A stretch of DNA of 64,000 nt. Origin: Mucilaginibacter gilvus. GTDB taxonomy: Bacteria > Bacteroidota > Bacteroidia > Sphingobacteriales > Sphingobacteriaceae. The notes under the pieces were generated by a model. That model ran no database searches. It was not told the origin of the DNA and worked only from the letters and a program-made list of their open reading frames with translations. The stretch is from assembly GCF_004054195.1 (NCBI RefSeq), contig NZ_SBIW01000003.1, positions 496,001 to 560,000 of the forward strand, read 5' to 3'. Position 1 is the first letter of the stretch. Each line of letters starts with the position of its first letter. Of this stretch, positions 29,400-37,263 are shown in pieces. Made by a program: the position numbers and the translations under genes.

Positions 29400-30450
29400 A
29401 TGAAGTTACCCATCAGTAAACAGTTACTTAAGTTTTACACCCAAACAACGTTGGGCTATCTGCTGTTTTGGCTCGTGATAGATTCGGCAGAGGGCCCCGG
29501 ATCTTTCTGGATCAGGCTTTTTAATAATAGCTGGCTCGTTATTTATATCGCCGCACTTAACTTTATATTTTTTTGAACATACCCTTTCTTTTTTAAGAAG
29601 AAAACGGCATGTCATTTTAAAGATCATTTTATGGCCGTTGGCAACCTTTTGCCTGTTGCTGCTATTTTCCTTTGGCTTATACGCCTGGCGTGCTATAGGT
29701 ATCAGCCTTGGTATTTACACGGGGCTTATCCAATTTGAAACCGTAGAAAAGGGTGCAAGCTATATTGTGCCACATGGGATGGTTTCTGTGTTTTTTTACG
29801 CCATATTTAAATACCGCTACAAATACCGCCAGCTAAAAATTTCGGCGCAGCAACTACGGTTGGAAAAACGCGAGGCGGAGCTTAATTTCCTGCGGGCACA
29901 AACCAATCCGCATTTTTTGTTCAATACGCTTAATAATATTTATTCGCTCGCCCGGGATAAAAGCGATCTGGCACCCGAATCCATCCTTCGACTATCAAAA
30001 ATGCTGAGGTTTATGCTATATGAAACCGGCGGGGATTTCATAGCCATAGAGCATGAGGTGAGGATAATAAGTGAATACCTGGAGTTAGAAAAGCTGCGTT
30101 ATGACGATACGTTACGGGTTAATTTTAATTACGATATTGAGGATATCAAACAGGCTATCCCGCCCTTGCTGCTGATACCGTTAGTGGAAAATGCATTTAA
30201 GCATGGCGTTTCTGAAACGAGGGACGACCCGTATGCTGACATCCATCTATCGGTGAATAAACGACAACTCACCTTTATAGTCAGAAACTCTACCGAAGAC
30301 GCAGGTTTATCGGAAGTGAAAGAGAATATCGGGCTTGCAAACCTACGCAGGCAATTAGAACTGCAGTATGCCGATTACAGTTTAGTGCTAAAACCCATGG
30401 CGTCGCAGTTTATCGCTACGCTGAAGATCAATCTTGCCAGCCATGTGTAA
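29400..30450 (+). pseudogene. LytS-type sensor histidine kinase broken by a one-base frameshift
   Basis: The ATG at 29400 opens MKLPISKQLLKFYTQTTLGY and two hydrophobic helices, ending at a TGA (29574-29576) directly after a run of seven T (29568-29574). Removing one T continues FIFFEHTLSFLRRKRHVILK into the next frame, which runs to 30450 and encodes two more helices and a His_kinase domain (PF06580 type): FLRAQTNPHFLFNTLNNIYS with the phospho-His, then IPLVENAFKHG and an ATPase G-box (ENIGLANLRRQL). The assembled protein is a normal four-helix LytS-like kinase. The break may be a sequencing error, a real mutation, or slippage-based phase variation. It overlaps the regulator gene. Confidence 0.8.
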
Positions 30451-31141
30451 TATCAAATGCATTATTGTGGAGGATGAGCCGCTGGCTGTAAAAGTGCTGG
30501 AAGCCTACATTGCAGATGTGCCGTTTTTAGAACTGACCGGTACTTTTAAAGATGCGCTGCTGGCTACAGAATATATGCGCCATCACCGGCCCGATCTTAT
30601 TTTCCTGGATATCCATTTACCCAGGTTAAAAGGCATGGCTTTTTTAAGAACGCTGGCGCAGCCGCCTGCTGTAATTGTCACCACGGCGTATCATCAGTAC
30701 GCTGTGGAGGGGTTTGAACTGAATATTACCGATTATCTGTTAAAACCCTTCGCGTTCGAGCGGTTTTTGCAGGCGGTAAATAAGGTTAACGCGGCAACAC
30801 CTGCAAATATGCACGCGGAAAAACCCGGCAATGATGCATCTTTTGTTTTTTTGGACGTACAGCACAAGAAGGTGAAAATATGGTTTGCCGACCTGGTATA
30901 TATTGAAAGCCAGCGCGAATACATTAAAGTGGTTACCAGCAAAGGTACATACCTTACCAAGGTAGGCACCCACGAAATGGAGGCAATACTGCCCGGCCAT
31001 TTATTTAAACGGGTCCACCGCTCTTTTATCATTGCACTAAATAAGATCGAATCTTACTCGGCAGAGTCGCTGGAAGTTGGCGGTGTTTCCATTCCTATCG
31101 GCAGGGCATATAAAGAGAGCTTCGAAAAATTATCAAGGTGA
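30443..31141 (+). CDS. LytTR-family response regulator
   Basis: The protein has an N-terminal receiver domain (CIIVEDEPLAVKVL; phospho-acceptor Asp in LIFLDIHLP; Lys in YLLKPF) and a C-terminal LytTR DNA-binding domain (DLVYIESQREYIKVVTSKGT, HRSFIIALNKI, IPIGRAYKESF). I start it at the ATG at 30443 (232 residues), which overlaps the kinase stop as ATGTGTAA and is typical of coupled LytS/LytR pairs; a TTG nine bases earlier is possible but unlikely. Its partner is the frameshifted kinase just upstream, so its signalling input may be compromised. Confidence 0.92.
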   Translation: MCNIKCIIVEDEPLAVKVLEAYIADVPFLELTGTFKDALLATEYMRHHRPDLIFLDIHLPRLKGMAFLRTLAQPPAVIVTTAYHQYAVEGFELNITDYLLKPFAFERFLQAVNKVNAATPANMHAEKPGNDASFVFLDVQHKKVKIWFADLVYIESQREYIKVVTSKGTYLTKVGTHEMEAILPGHLFKRVHRSFIIALNKIESYSAESLEVGGVSIPIGRAYKESFEKLSR

Positions 31142-31177
31142 ATTTGTCCCTGAATAAACATTATTGCTCAAACCATA

Positions 31178-31303
31178 TTATACTTTAACTTGAGTTAAAT
31201 ATTGGCTATATGCATAACCTTCTTCGCCATTTGCAGTACGCACCAAAATCCACTGGTAGTTGGCTAATGTAATTTGGGTTAAGCCGGAAGGATCACGATG
31301 CCA
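31178..31303 (-). pseudogene. SH3-like domain fragment
   Basis: On the minus strand, 41 codons read WHRDPSGLTQITLANYQWIL, then VRTANGEEGYAYSQYLTQVKV and a stop at 31178. This is the C-terminal half of a bacterial SH3 domain (pattern W-x-x-V-R, G-x-x-G-Y, Y-L). A stop codon and an A-run lie immediately upstream and there is no start, so it is a remnant. Confidence 0.55.
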
Positions 31304-31326
31304 TTTTTTTTACCGCAGCATTGTGC

Positions 31327-31548
31327 CTAAAAACGGGGTATCTCTGGTCCGTCGTAAGGTTGTTCTATCGCGGCGGCGATCATGATCAACCGGTGCCTGC
31401 AACGATGGTCTTTGGGGTCCGCCATCATCGCATCCAGATTGTTTTTAACTGCCTGCTGAACATTGTGTTGGGTCGAGGCTCTATCTAAACGTAGTGTTTT
31501 TGGTAATAAAGCATGCTCAAAATAGGCCTCTAATTCTTCATCTGTCAT
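31327..31548 (-). CDS. Small DUF6965-like protein
   Basis: This 73-residue acidic/helical protein starts MTDEELEAYFEHALLPKTLR and ends YDGPEIPRF. The N-terminal DEELEAYF...LP pattern resembles small Bacteroidota proteins of the DUF6965 type. No signal peptide or membrane segment is seen. It is the only apparently intact small gene within a stretch of gene fragments, and it is uncharacterised. Confidence 0.55.
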   Translation of the reverse strand: MTDEELEAYFEHALLPKTLRLDRASTQHNVQQAVKNNLDAMMADPKDHRCRHRLIMIAAAIEQPYDGPEIPRF

Positions 31549-31742
31549 TCTGCAAAAATAAAAAAATAAGAGAGCATCCGGGTTAAATTTAAAACAAGTT
31601 GGTTTATGCGGGGCAGTAATGCTGTTTCTTATCTTTATGGAGTGGCAAGCGAATGTTTTGCTAAAACAAGCTTCAATTTAAATAAGTACATAATATTTGT
31701 TGCTACATTTGTTTACCAATTACTATAAAACCTGAATTTTTA

Positions 31743-31808
31743 ATGACCGAACATGACGATGAACGGGCACTAATACTGCGTATTATTGAAGGTGACCGCT
31801 CAGCCTTT
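31743..31808 (+). pseudogene. N-terminal stub of an ECF sigma-70 factor
   Basis: From the ATG at 31743 the frame reads MTEHDDERALILRIIEGDRS, then AF. This is the typical start of a Bacteroidota ECF sigma factor (region 2 begins with the GDRxAF motif). After about 22 codons the similarity stops abruptly; the frame stays open to 31991 but the rest is out-of-frame PIG-L sequence. A TACATTTG -7 element at 31704-31711 may be the old promoter. Confidence 0.55.
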
Positions 31809-31831
31809 AAGGCGAACACCGCATTTAAATT

Positions 31832-32116
31832 TGGCAGCTTGAGAATTATGCGGAAACCGGAGTTGTTACAGATACAGCCTCCTTTTCTGTTGACCGCACC
31901 GCGAGTTTTAGTTACCACAACCGTATCAATTACAAGGTTATTGCAAACTGGGATATTGCCGAGCATAAATCACAGGGTGTTACCCAAATGACCATGAGCG
32001 AAGGCGACCTGGAGGAATTTTGGTTTTTTAGGCAAAACAACCCCGCAGGGCTGCAAAAATGTGAGCAATTGTTCAATACGTTAAAACAGATTCCATACTT
32101 ATCGAGAACCTACTGA
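31832..32116 (+). pseudogene. PIG-L/LmbE deacetylase C-terminal fragment
   Basis: In the frame starting at 31832 the sequence reads WQLENYAETGVVTDTASFSV, DRTASFSYHNRINYKVIANW, DIAEHKSQGVTQMTMSEGD, then LEEFWFFRQNNPAG, ending at TGA 32114-32116. It resembles the C-terminal part of PIG-L-family deacetylases (IAEHKSQG followed by an acidic segment). The metal-binding N-terminal HPDD motif is absent. It begins only 24 bases after the sigma-factor stub, so two unrelated gene ends have been joined. Confidence 0.55.
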
Positions 32117-32308
32117 AACAATAAATGAAAATTAATTGATTTTATGAAGAACGTCTCTATATTGTAATATACGATGAAAGAACAAAGAGTTTTATATTCT
32201 TAGGTCTTAATAATAAAATGGCGTTCTGCTGTTGTTGCGGGTAATTCACTACGATAAGACAATAGCTGTGGCGAACCACAGCCTTCACTAAAACCTTTTA
32301 TACTATTT

Positions 32309-32490
32309 ATGGCAAAGTTTGCACAATTGAAAAGCCTGATAGAAAATGCAGAGCAAGACGCGGAAAAGTTTTATGGTAACAATAACCATGCGGCCGGTAC
32401 GAGGCTAGAAACAGTTTACAGAAAATTAAACACGCTGCCCAGGAAATAAGGCAGGAAGTACGAGCAGTTAAAAGTAGCGCAAAAAAATAG
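32309..32490 (+). pseudogene. Histone H1-like (Hc1-type) protein, frameshifted
   Basis: The ATG at 32309 opens MAKFAQLKSLIENAEQDAEK, then FYGNNNHAAGTR. A second frame continues ARNSLQKIKHAAQEIRQEVR and AVKSSAKK to TAG 32488-32490. Together this is the complete, about 60-residue, Lys/Ala-rich histone H1-like protein of Bacteroidota. The change of frame needs one inserted or two deleted bases near 32400-32410. A hairpin GCTGTGG-CGAA-CCACAGC (32265-32282) lies just upstream. This could be a recent mutation or a base-call error, as the rest is well preserved. Confidence 0.7.
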
Positions 32491-32499
32491 CGATACAAT

Positions 32500-32573
32500 G
32501 GTCAGATGGACGAGCGGTTAGGCAAGGGTCTGCAAAACCTTCTACAGTGGTTCAAATCCGCTTCTGACCTCCA
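32500..32573 (+). tRNA. tRNA-Cys (GCA)
   Basis: A cloverleaf can be drawn: acceptor GGTCAGA/TCTGACC pairs perfectly; the anticodon stem AGGGT/ACCTT encloses CTGCAAA with anticodon GCA; the T-arm AGTGG-TTCAAAT-CCGCT pairs with one G-U; CCA is encoded (32571-32573). The D-stem has one mismatch (GAC/GGC). The gene starts 10 bases after the histone fragment and is surrounded by decayed genes, yet looks functional. Confidence 0.82.
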
Positions 32574-32610
32574 AATATTTGCAGGAGTATACACCCTTAA
32601 ATTGAAAAAA

Positions 32611-32772
32611 ATGTCTGTAACTATAACTGATGATAATTTTGACGAATTGGTACTCGGGGGCGATAAACCTCTTGCTTGATTTTTGGGCTGAATGGTGCGC
32701 GCCATGCAACATGGTCAAGTAGGGGCGGTGCCGAAGAAAACTTTAGTAGAAAAACTAATTATACAACTGCAT
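32611..32772 (+). pseudogene. Thioredoxin with internal deletion and frameshift
   Basis: From the ATG at 32611 the frame reads MSVTITDDNFDELVLGGDKP, then breaks; the next frame gives DFWAEWCAPCNMVK, the thioredoxin active site (CAPC in place of CGPC). Immediately afterwards VGAVPKKTLVEKL appears, which matches the very end of thioredoxins. The central 55 or so residues, with the cis-Pro and middle strands, are missing. It is a deletion remnant. Confidence 0.7.
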
Positions 32773-32829
32773 TTAATATTATTTCTAATTAAATTATATT
32801 AAATCTATAGGATTTATAGAATTAAATTA

Positions 32830-32837
32830 TATATTTG
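32830..32837 (+). promoter_or_regulatory. -7 promoter element of the riboswitch transcript
   Basis: TATATTTG matches the Bacteroidota -7 consensus TAnnTTTG and lies 26 bases before the riboswitch P1 stem, a spacing that fits a start site just upstream of the aptamer. No convincing -33 TTTG is seen. Confidence 0.4.
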
Positions 32838-32862
32838 CTTTGTCATTTAGTTCTTTTAATAA

Positions 32863-32973
32863 CTTATCCAGAAAGACAGAGGGAAAGGCCCTACGACGTC
32901 TTAGCAACCTGTACCAGCTTTTAAGCTTGTAAAAGGTGCTAATTCCTGCTCCATTTAATTGGGACAAAGATAA
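32863..32973 (+). ncRNA. SAM-I (S-box) riboswitch
   Basis: The aptamer shows the S-box landmarks in order: P1 CTTATC (32863-32868) pairing with GATAAG (32968-32973); GAGGGAAAGGCCCTACGACG and AGCAACCTG on the 5' side; and AAGGTGCTAATTCCTGC near the 3' side. P2 pairs AAGAC with GTCTT. SAM binding normally lowers expression of the downstream gene. A small inverted repeat, AAAGCTA/TAGCTTT, lies between the aptamer and the next gene and could be part of the expression platform. The controlled gene begins 100 bases downstream and is a cysteine desulfurase. Confidence 0.88.
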
Positions 32974-33073
32974 GATGACTATAAATTAAAAGCTAGATAG
33001 CTTTGTCCATTATGTCTTCTGTTTTTTGAGATAAGTTACTAAAAGAGATTGTAACATAAAAAAAATCAAGACA

Positions 33074-34210
33074 ATGAGAATTTACCTGGACAATGCCGCC
33101 ACTACCCAACTGGATAACGAAGTTTTTAAAGCTATAACGCCTTATTTATTGGAATTTTACGGGAATCCGTCATCGCACCATGCACATGGCCGTGAGGCAA
33201 AAAATGCTATAGACGGCGCACGTACTACAATAGCCGATCTGCTGAACGGATCGCCAAACGAAATTGTGTTTACCAGTGGCGGTACAGAGGCTGATAACAT
33301 GGCCATACTATCCAGCGTGCGCTCGCATCAAATAAAACATGTTATCACCACGCCTTTTGAGCACCACGCCGTGCTACATACGCTCGAAGTTTTAAAAAAC
33401 AACGGCGAAATAAAACTAAGTTTTATTAATACTGATAACCGCGGTAACCTGGATATTAACCAATTGGATGATTTGTTGAGAGAGAACGCCCGTTCGCTGG
33501 TATCAGTAATGCATGCCAATAACGAAATAGGTAATCTTAACAATATTGAACTTATTGGCGAGGTTTGTAAAAGCAGGGGCGCACTTTTTCATTCAGACAC
33601 GGTACAAACCATGGGGCACTACCGTCACAACTTGTCGAAACTAAAAATAGATTTTATAGCCGCATCCGCCCATAAATTTCATGGGCCAAAAGGTGTTGGC
33701 TTTTTATACTGCCGCAATGGCGTACAATTATCGCAATTGCTTCACGGTGGGGCGCAGGAACGTAAGCTGCGCGCCGGTACCGAAAATATCTATGGCATTA
33801 TTGGCCTGGCAAAAGCCTTGGAAATTGCTTACAGCGATATTGATGGTCATCAGGTGTATATTCAAAAATTAAAAGATAGAATGATAGCTAAACTGCAGGA
33901 ACAAGTAGGGGATGTGCAGTTTAATGGTAATTCGTCTATCGCTGAAAAAAGCCTTTACACCGTACTCAATGCAAGCCTGCCAGTTAGCTATGCAACCGGC
34001 GACCTGCTTACTTACCTGGATCAGCATAATATCTCCGTATCGGGCGGCAGCGCCTGCTCAACCGGTTCGGTTTCGCATGTTTTGAATGCCATCGGTGCCG
34101 ATACCTCTCGGAATAATATCCGTTTCTCGTTCAGTAAATTTAACACCGCTGCGGAAATTGATTATACGGCAGACAAGTTATCTGCTTTGTACAAAGCCCT
34201 AGCCGCATAA
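33074..34210 (+). CDS. Cysteine desulfurase (NifS/IscS family)
   Basis: This 378-residue PLP enzyme begins MRIYLDNAATTQLD and has the TEADNMAI and EHHAVLHTL motifs, Schiff-base Lys201 in SAHKFHGPKG, and the persulfide-forming Cys328 in SGGSACSTGS. It removes sulfur from cysteine to form a protein persulfide for Fe-S clusters, thiolation or related uses, leaving alanine. It lies directly downstream of a SAM-I riboswitch with no other gene between, so its expression probably falls when methionine/SAM is plentiful. No iscU or other Fe-S assembly gene is adjacent, which argues for a sulfur-metabolism role. Confidence 0.9.
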   Translation: MRIYLDNAATTQLDNEVFKAITPYLLEFYGNPSSHHAHGREAKNAIDGARTTIADLLNGSPNEIVFTSGGTEADNMAILSSVRSHQIKHVITTPFEHHAVLHTLEVLKNNGEIKLSFINTDNRGNLDINQLDDLLRENARSLVSVMHANNEIGNLNNIELIGEVCKSRGALFHSDTVQTMGHYRHNLSKLKIDFIAASAHKFHGPKGVGFLYCRNGVQLSQLLHGGAQERKLRAGTENIYGIIGLAKALEIAYSDIDGHQVYIQKLKDRMIAKLQEQVGDVQFNGNSSIAEKSLYTVLNASLPVSYATGDLLTYLDQHNISVSGGSACSTGSVSHVLNAIGADTSRNNIRFSFSKFNTAAEIDYTADKLSALYKALAA

Positions 34211-34352
34211 TTATTAAAATTTATAATCACATTTAGCTTTAATGATAAAACCGCCCCTGGGAAAGGTGGAATTATTTATGGGGCTTATCTCGGTTAAACC
34301 ATCATCAATCAACCAATCAGCATTTGGCGTCATTATCATAATAGAAATAAAA

Positions 34353-34388
34353 CAAAAAGCCTCCTGAGCACAATGCTCAGAGGGCTGT
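34353..34388. terminator. Hairpin terminator between convergent genes
   Basis: GCCTCCTGAGCA-CAA-TGCTCAGAGGGC lies between the cysteine desulfurase and the GH109 gene, flanked by AAAAA on the left (a T-tract for the minus-strand gene) and TGTTTG on the right. It can serve both directions but is stronger for the minus strand. Confidence 0.6.
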
Positions 34389-34415
34389 TTGAGGAATGTG
34401 TTTTTTATTGGCTAA

Positions 34416-35765
34416 TTAAAAGCCGCTATCATCTAATGCAAACTTGCTTTTGCGTTCCTTCCATTTGCCTTTGGTAAAATCAGGAAACTCAACTGAAGCA
34501 TTGCCTTCTTTTAATGATTTTGTAGATAACGGTGTGATCACACTCATAGTAACCGAATCATAAACGTCTATAGGCGTTTGTTTCTTCTGCTTTACCGCTT
34601 CAACAAAGGCATTAAATACAAACCAGTCCATACCACCGTGGCCTGCGCCTTCGGCTTCTTTTGCGTATTTTTTCCAAAGCGGGTGGTCGTATTTGTCGAA
34701 CCACACTTGCGCCGGGTCCCAGGCATCATCTTGTTTCGATTGATGGTCGATATAAACGCTCTTGTTTACATCCATCCAAATGCCTTTGGTGCCCTGCACC
34801 CTAAAACCTAAGGAGTATGGACGTGGCAAGTGCGTATCATGGCTTAACAGAACCGTTTCGCCATTAGCGCAATTGATCATGGTGGTGGTAACGTCGCCGT
34901 TTTTGTAATTGATCTTGGCGTTTTTATGGCCGGGTGACTGCTCTTCTACATAAGCCGCCAAACCGCGGGCTTTTGAACTAAACGAAACCAGGTTGGTAAA
35001 ACGGTTACCGGCGTTAATGTTAGCGTAATGCATGCAAGGGCCGGCACCATGGGTAGGGTAGATATCGCCATCCTGATCTATATTATATTGCGTACGCCAT
35101 TGTGCTTCGCTTAGTGCATTTGGGCCATATTCCACACCGCCGCCATAATACTGTTTACCGTTGTTAAATAATACGCCTCTTAAATTATGCTGATAACCGC
35201 CTTCGAGGTGAATGATCTCGCCAAAAAGGTCTTGCCTTGCCATATTCAGGGCCGCCATCACATCGCGCCTGTAACAAACGTTTTCCAGTGTCATATATGG
35301 CATACCGGTTTTCTCGGATGTATGTACAATATCCCAGTGCTCGTCAACCGTTTGGCCGGCTATTACTTCGCAGCCAACGTACTTGGCGGCTTTCATGGCA
35401 TCAATAGATTGCTGATAGTGGAAGGCCCACGGGGTGGCGATAATAACAGCATCAATGCCTTTATGGTCAAGCAGGCGTTTATAGGCATCAAGGCCACCGG
35501 TGTATTCTTTAACAGGGGCGTGGCCTTTTTTTGCGATGTATTCCCGGCAGATCTTTAACGAGCTTTCCTGTATATCGCAAATGGCGACAACTTCTACATC
35601 ATCGCGTAGCAAACCTTCAGATATATGACTCATGCCACGGGCACCAACGCCAATATAGCCCAACCTTACTTTTGCCGGTGCCGAAGCGAATAAACTGCCA
35701 GAGGGTAAAATGGTGATGCCTGCGGCCGCGATCGCACTGTTTCTAATAAACTCTCTTCTTTCCAT
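34416..35765 (-). CDS. GH109-type Gfo/Idh/MocA oxidoreductase (alpha-N-acetylgalactosaminidase family)
   Basis: The 449-residue protein has a Tat-like signal (ERREFIRNSAIAAAGITIL), a Rossmann NAD-binding motif GYIGVGARGMSH, and the GH109 hallmarks TPWAFHYQQ, EVIAGQTVDEHWDIV, MTLENVCYRRDVMA and THGAGPCMHY. GH109 enzymes use bound NAD+ in an oxidation-elimination mechanism to remove terminal alpha-GalNAc. It is transcribed away from the LacI gene, and a LacI-type palindrome overlaps its likely promoter. The HexNAc genes that follow support a GalNAc-releasing role, though GH109 members with other activities exist. Confidence 0.85.
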   Translation of the reverse strand: MERREFIRNSAIAAAGITILPSGSLFASAPAKVRLGYIGVGARGMSHISEGLLRDDVEVVAICDIQESSLKICREYIAKKGHAPVKEYTGGLDAYKRLLDHKGIDAVIIATPWAFHYQQSIDAMKAAKYVGCEVIAGQTVDEHWDIVHTSEKTGMPYMTLENVCYRRDVMAALNMARQDLFGEIIHLEGGYQHNLRGVLFNNGKQYYGGGVEYGPNALSEAQWRTQYNIDQDGDIYPTHGAGPCMHYANINAGNRFTNLVSFSSKARGLAAYVEEQSPGHKNAKINYKNGDVTTTMINCANGETVLLSHDTHLPRPYSLGFRVQGTKGIWMDVNKSVYIDHQSKQDDAWDPAQVWFDKYDHPLWKKYAKEAEGAGHGGMDWFVFNAFVEAVKQKKQTPIDVYDSVTMSVITPLSTKSLKEGNASVEFPDFTKGKWKERKSKFALDDSGF

Positions 35766-35856
35766 AATGAATTTATATATGCTAATTATTTTGAGTTACA
35801 ATGTATAGGTTTAATACTGATACCACTATCTGATGCAGGTGATGTATATCATTTTT

Positions 35857-35890
35857 CAAATGTATAAAATTCGTTGTGTGTTCGCACACA
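35857..35890 (-). promoter_or_regulatory. GH109 promoter with overlapping LacI-type operator 1
   Basis: On the minus strand 35857-35864 reads TACATTTG, a perfect -7 element. TGTGTGTTCGCACACA (35875-35890; core GTGTTCGCACAC at 35878-35889) lies between it and the -33 position. The palindrome belongs to a set of seven in this locus. The rest of the 328-base region up to the LacI gene shows nothing else. Confidence 0.65.
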
Positions 35891-36093
35891 TTTAATAAAT
35901 TTTATAATATTTATTTTTTTGACGCTAACTGATAGTGGGATTTCACCGTTTCAATGGCGTAATTGGTTAAGAAGAATTAACCTATATGCCACCTATGAGT
36001 TTTTTTGGCGTATGCTTGTAAATAGCTTAAAATAGCTGCCCTTACAGCTAATTAATATATATTTGCAACGTTTTTAACATACACCAATTAAAA

Positions 36094-37188
36094 ATGTCAT
36101 CCGGAAAGAAAGCAGTTGTTAGAATTAAAGATATTGCCTTAAAAGCCAAAGTATCAACGGGTACCGTTGATAGGGTTATTCACAACCGTGGCCGCGTGGC
36201 AGAAGATGTAAAAGAACGCGTACTGAAGATACTGAAAGAGCTTAACTACGAGCCCAATATCATGGCCCGTATGCTGGGCTCAAAAAAGCAATATGTTTTT
36301 GCCGCGTTACTGCCCGATCATAGCTACGATGCATTCTGGATGGCACCTAAACTGGGTATTGAAAAGGCAGAGCAGGATTTAAGACAATACGGTGTAAGCG
36401 TGGAACAGTACGTTTTTAACCCGCACGATCCGCAGGATTATGTAAAAATGGCTACCAAGCTTACCAAAAAAAATCCTGACGGGATTTTGTTATCACCTAT
36501 ATACTATAATGAAACACTTCCGTTTTTTGAGAAATGGAACGAGGCTAAAATCCCTTTCGTGCTGTTTAACACGCAGATAGCTGAGTATGATCCATTAAGT
36601 TATATCGGCCAGGATTCTTACCAGAGCGGTTTGTTAGCTGCCAAACTGGTGCATTACGGCCAGCCAAACCCATGTTCCATTTTGATAGCGCATATTGATG
36701 AGGAAATAAGCAACGCACAGCACTTAGTGAAAAAAGAGCAGGGGTTTCGCAATTATTTTATCCAGCAGAACCTTTCGCACCATTATAATATTATCAGCAC
36801 CGAGCTAAACAGATCCAGCCAATCGGGCTTTATTAAAAAGCTGGATGAGATATTGGAGAGTACTTTAGATCTGAAACAGATCTTTGTTACTACATCACAA
36901 GCCTATGATATTGCTAAGTATCTGAATCAGAGGCACGTAAAAAACATTAAACTTATCGGCTACGATTTGATAGCTCCTAATCTTTATTACCTCGAAAATG
37001 GTGATATCAGCTTCCTTATCAACCAAAACCCAAAAGGGCAGGGGTATTGGGGTATTTATCAGCTGGCAGAGCACATCGTATTTAAAAAGGAAGTACCCAT
37101 CCTTAAATATCTTCCGCTGGATGTGGTTACCAATGAAAACCTCAATTATTTCCGCGACGAGAAAGGCAGCACCTTCGTTGAAATTTAA
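36094..37188 (+). CDS. LacI-family transcriptional regulator of the HexNAc locus
   Basis: The 364-residue protein has an N-terminal LacI helix-turn-helix (IKDIALKAKVSTGTVDRVIH, then VLKILKELNYEPNIMARML) and a periplasmic-binding-protein-like sensor domain (about residues 65-350) of the sugar-binding 4 type (FAALLPDHSYDAFW, YIGQDSYQSGLLAAKLV). LacI regulators bind central-CG palindromes and usually release DNA on sugar binding. The gene sits between the divergent GH109 gene and the metabolic genes, all preceded by the same palindrome, so it is the likely regulator of this locus. The ligand is probably a HexNAc or its phosphate (inference). Confidence 0.92.
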   Translation: MSSGKKAVVRIKDIALKAKVSTGTVDRVIHNRGRVAEDVKERVLKILKELNYEPNIMARMLGSKKQYVFAALLPDHSYDAFWMAPKLGIEKAEQDLRQYGVSVEQYVFNPHDPQDYVKMATKLTKKNPDGILLSPIYYNETLPFFEKWNEAKIPFVLFNTQIAEYDPLSYIGQDSYQSGLLAAKLVHYGQPNPCSILIAHIDEEISNAQHLVKKEQGFRNYFIQQNLSHHYNIISTELNRSSQSGFIKKLDEILESTLDLKQIFVTTSQAYDIAKYLNQRHVKNIKLIGYDLIAPNLYYLENGDISFLINQNPKGQGYWGIYQLAEHIVFKKEVPILKYLPLDVVTNENLNYFRDEKGSTFVEI

Positions 37189-37223
37189 TTTTAACAAATA
37201 AATTTTAAAGGTGTCATTTTACA

Positions 37224-37242
37224 TATATTTGTGTTCGAACAC
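37224..37242 (+). promoter_or_regulatory. Promoter -7 element with LacI-type operator 2
   Basis: TATATTTG (37224-37231) is a perfect -7 element. The palindrome GTGTTCGAACAC (37231-37242), perfect over all 12 bases, overlaps its last base and would cover the start site, ideal for repression. This also argues that the downstream gene starts at 37264, not at the GTG inside the operator. Confidence 0.65.
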
Positions 37243-37263
37243 GCAAATATTGCGCCCGATAAA

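Noticed and set aside
31743..31991. 82-codon open frame as a real small gene
   Set aside because: Only the first 22 codons resemble anything (ECF sigma); the rest is PIG-L sequence read in the wrong frame.
37231..37263. GTG start for the CBM9-like gene
   Set aside because: The GTG is part of a perfect operator palindrome and the overlapping -7 element would put the start of transcription downstream of it; ATG at 37264 fits better.
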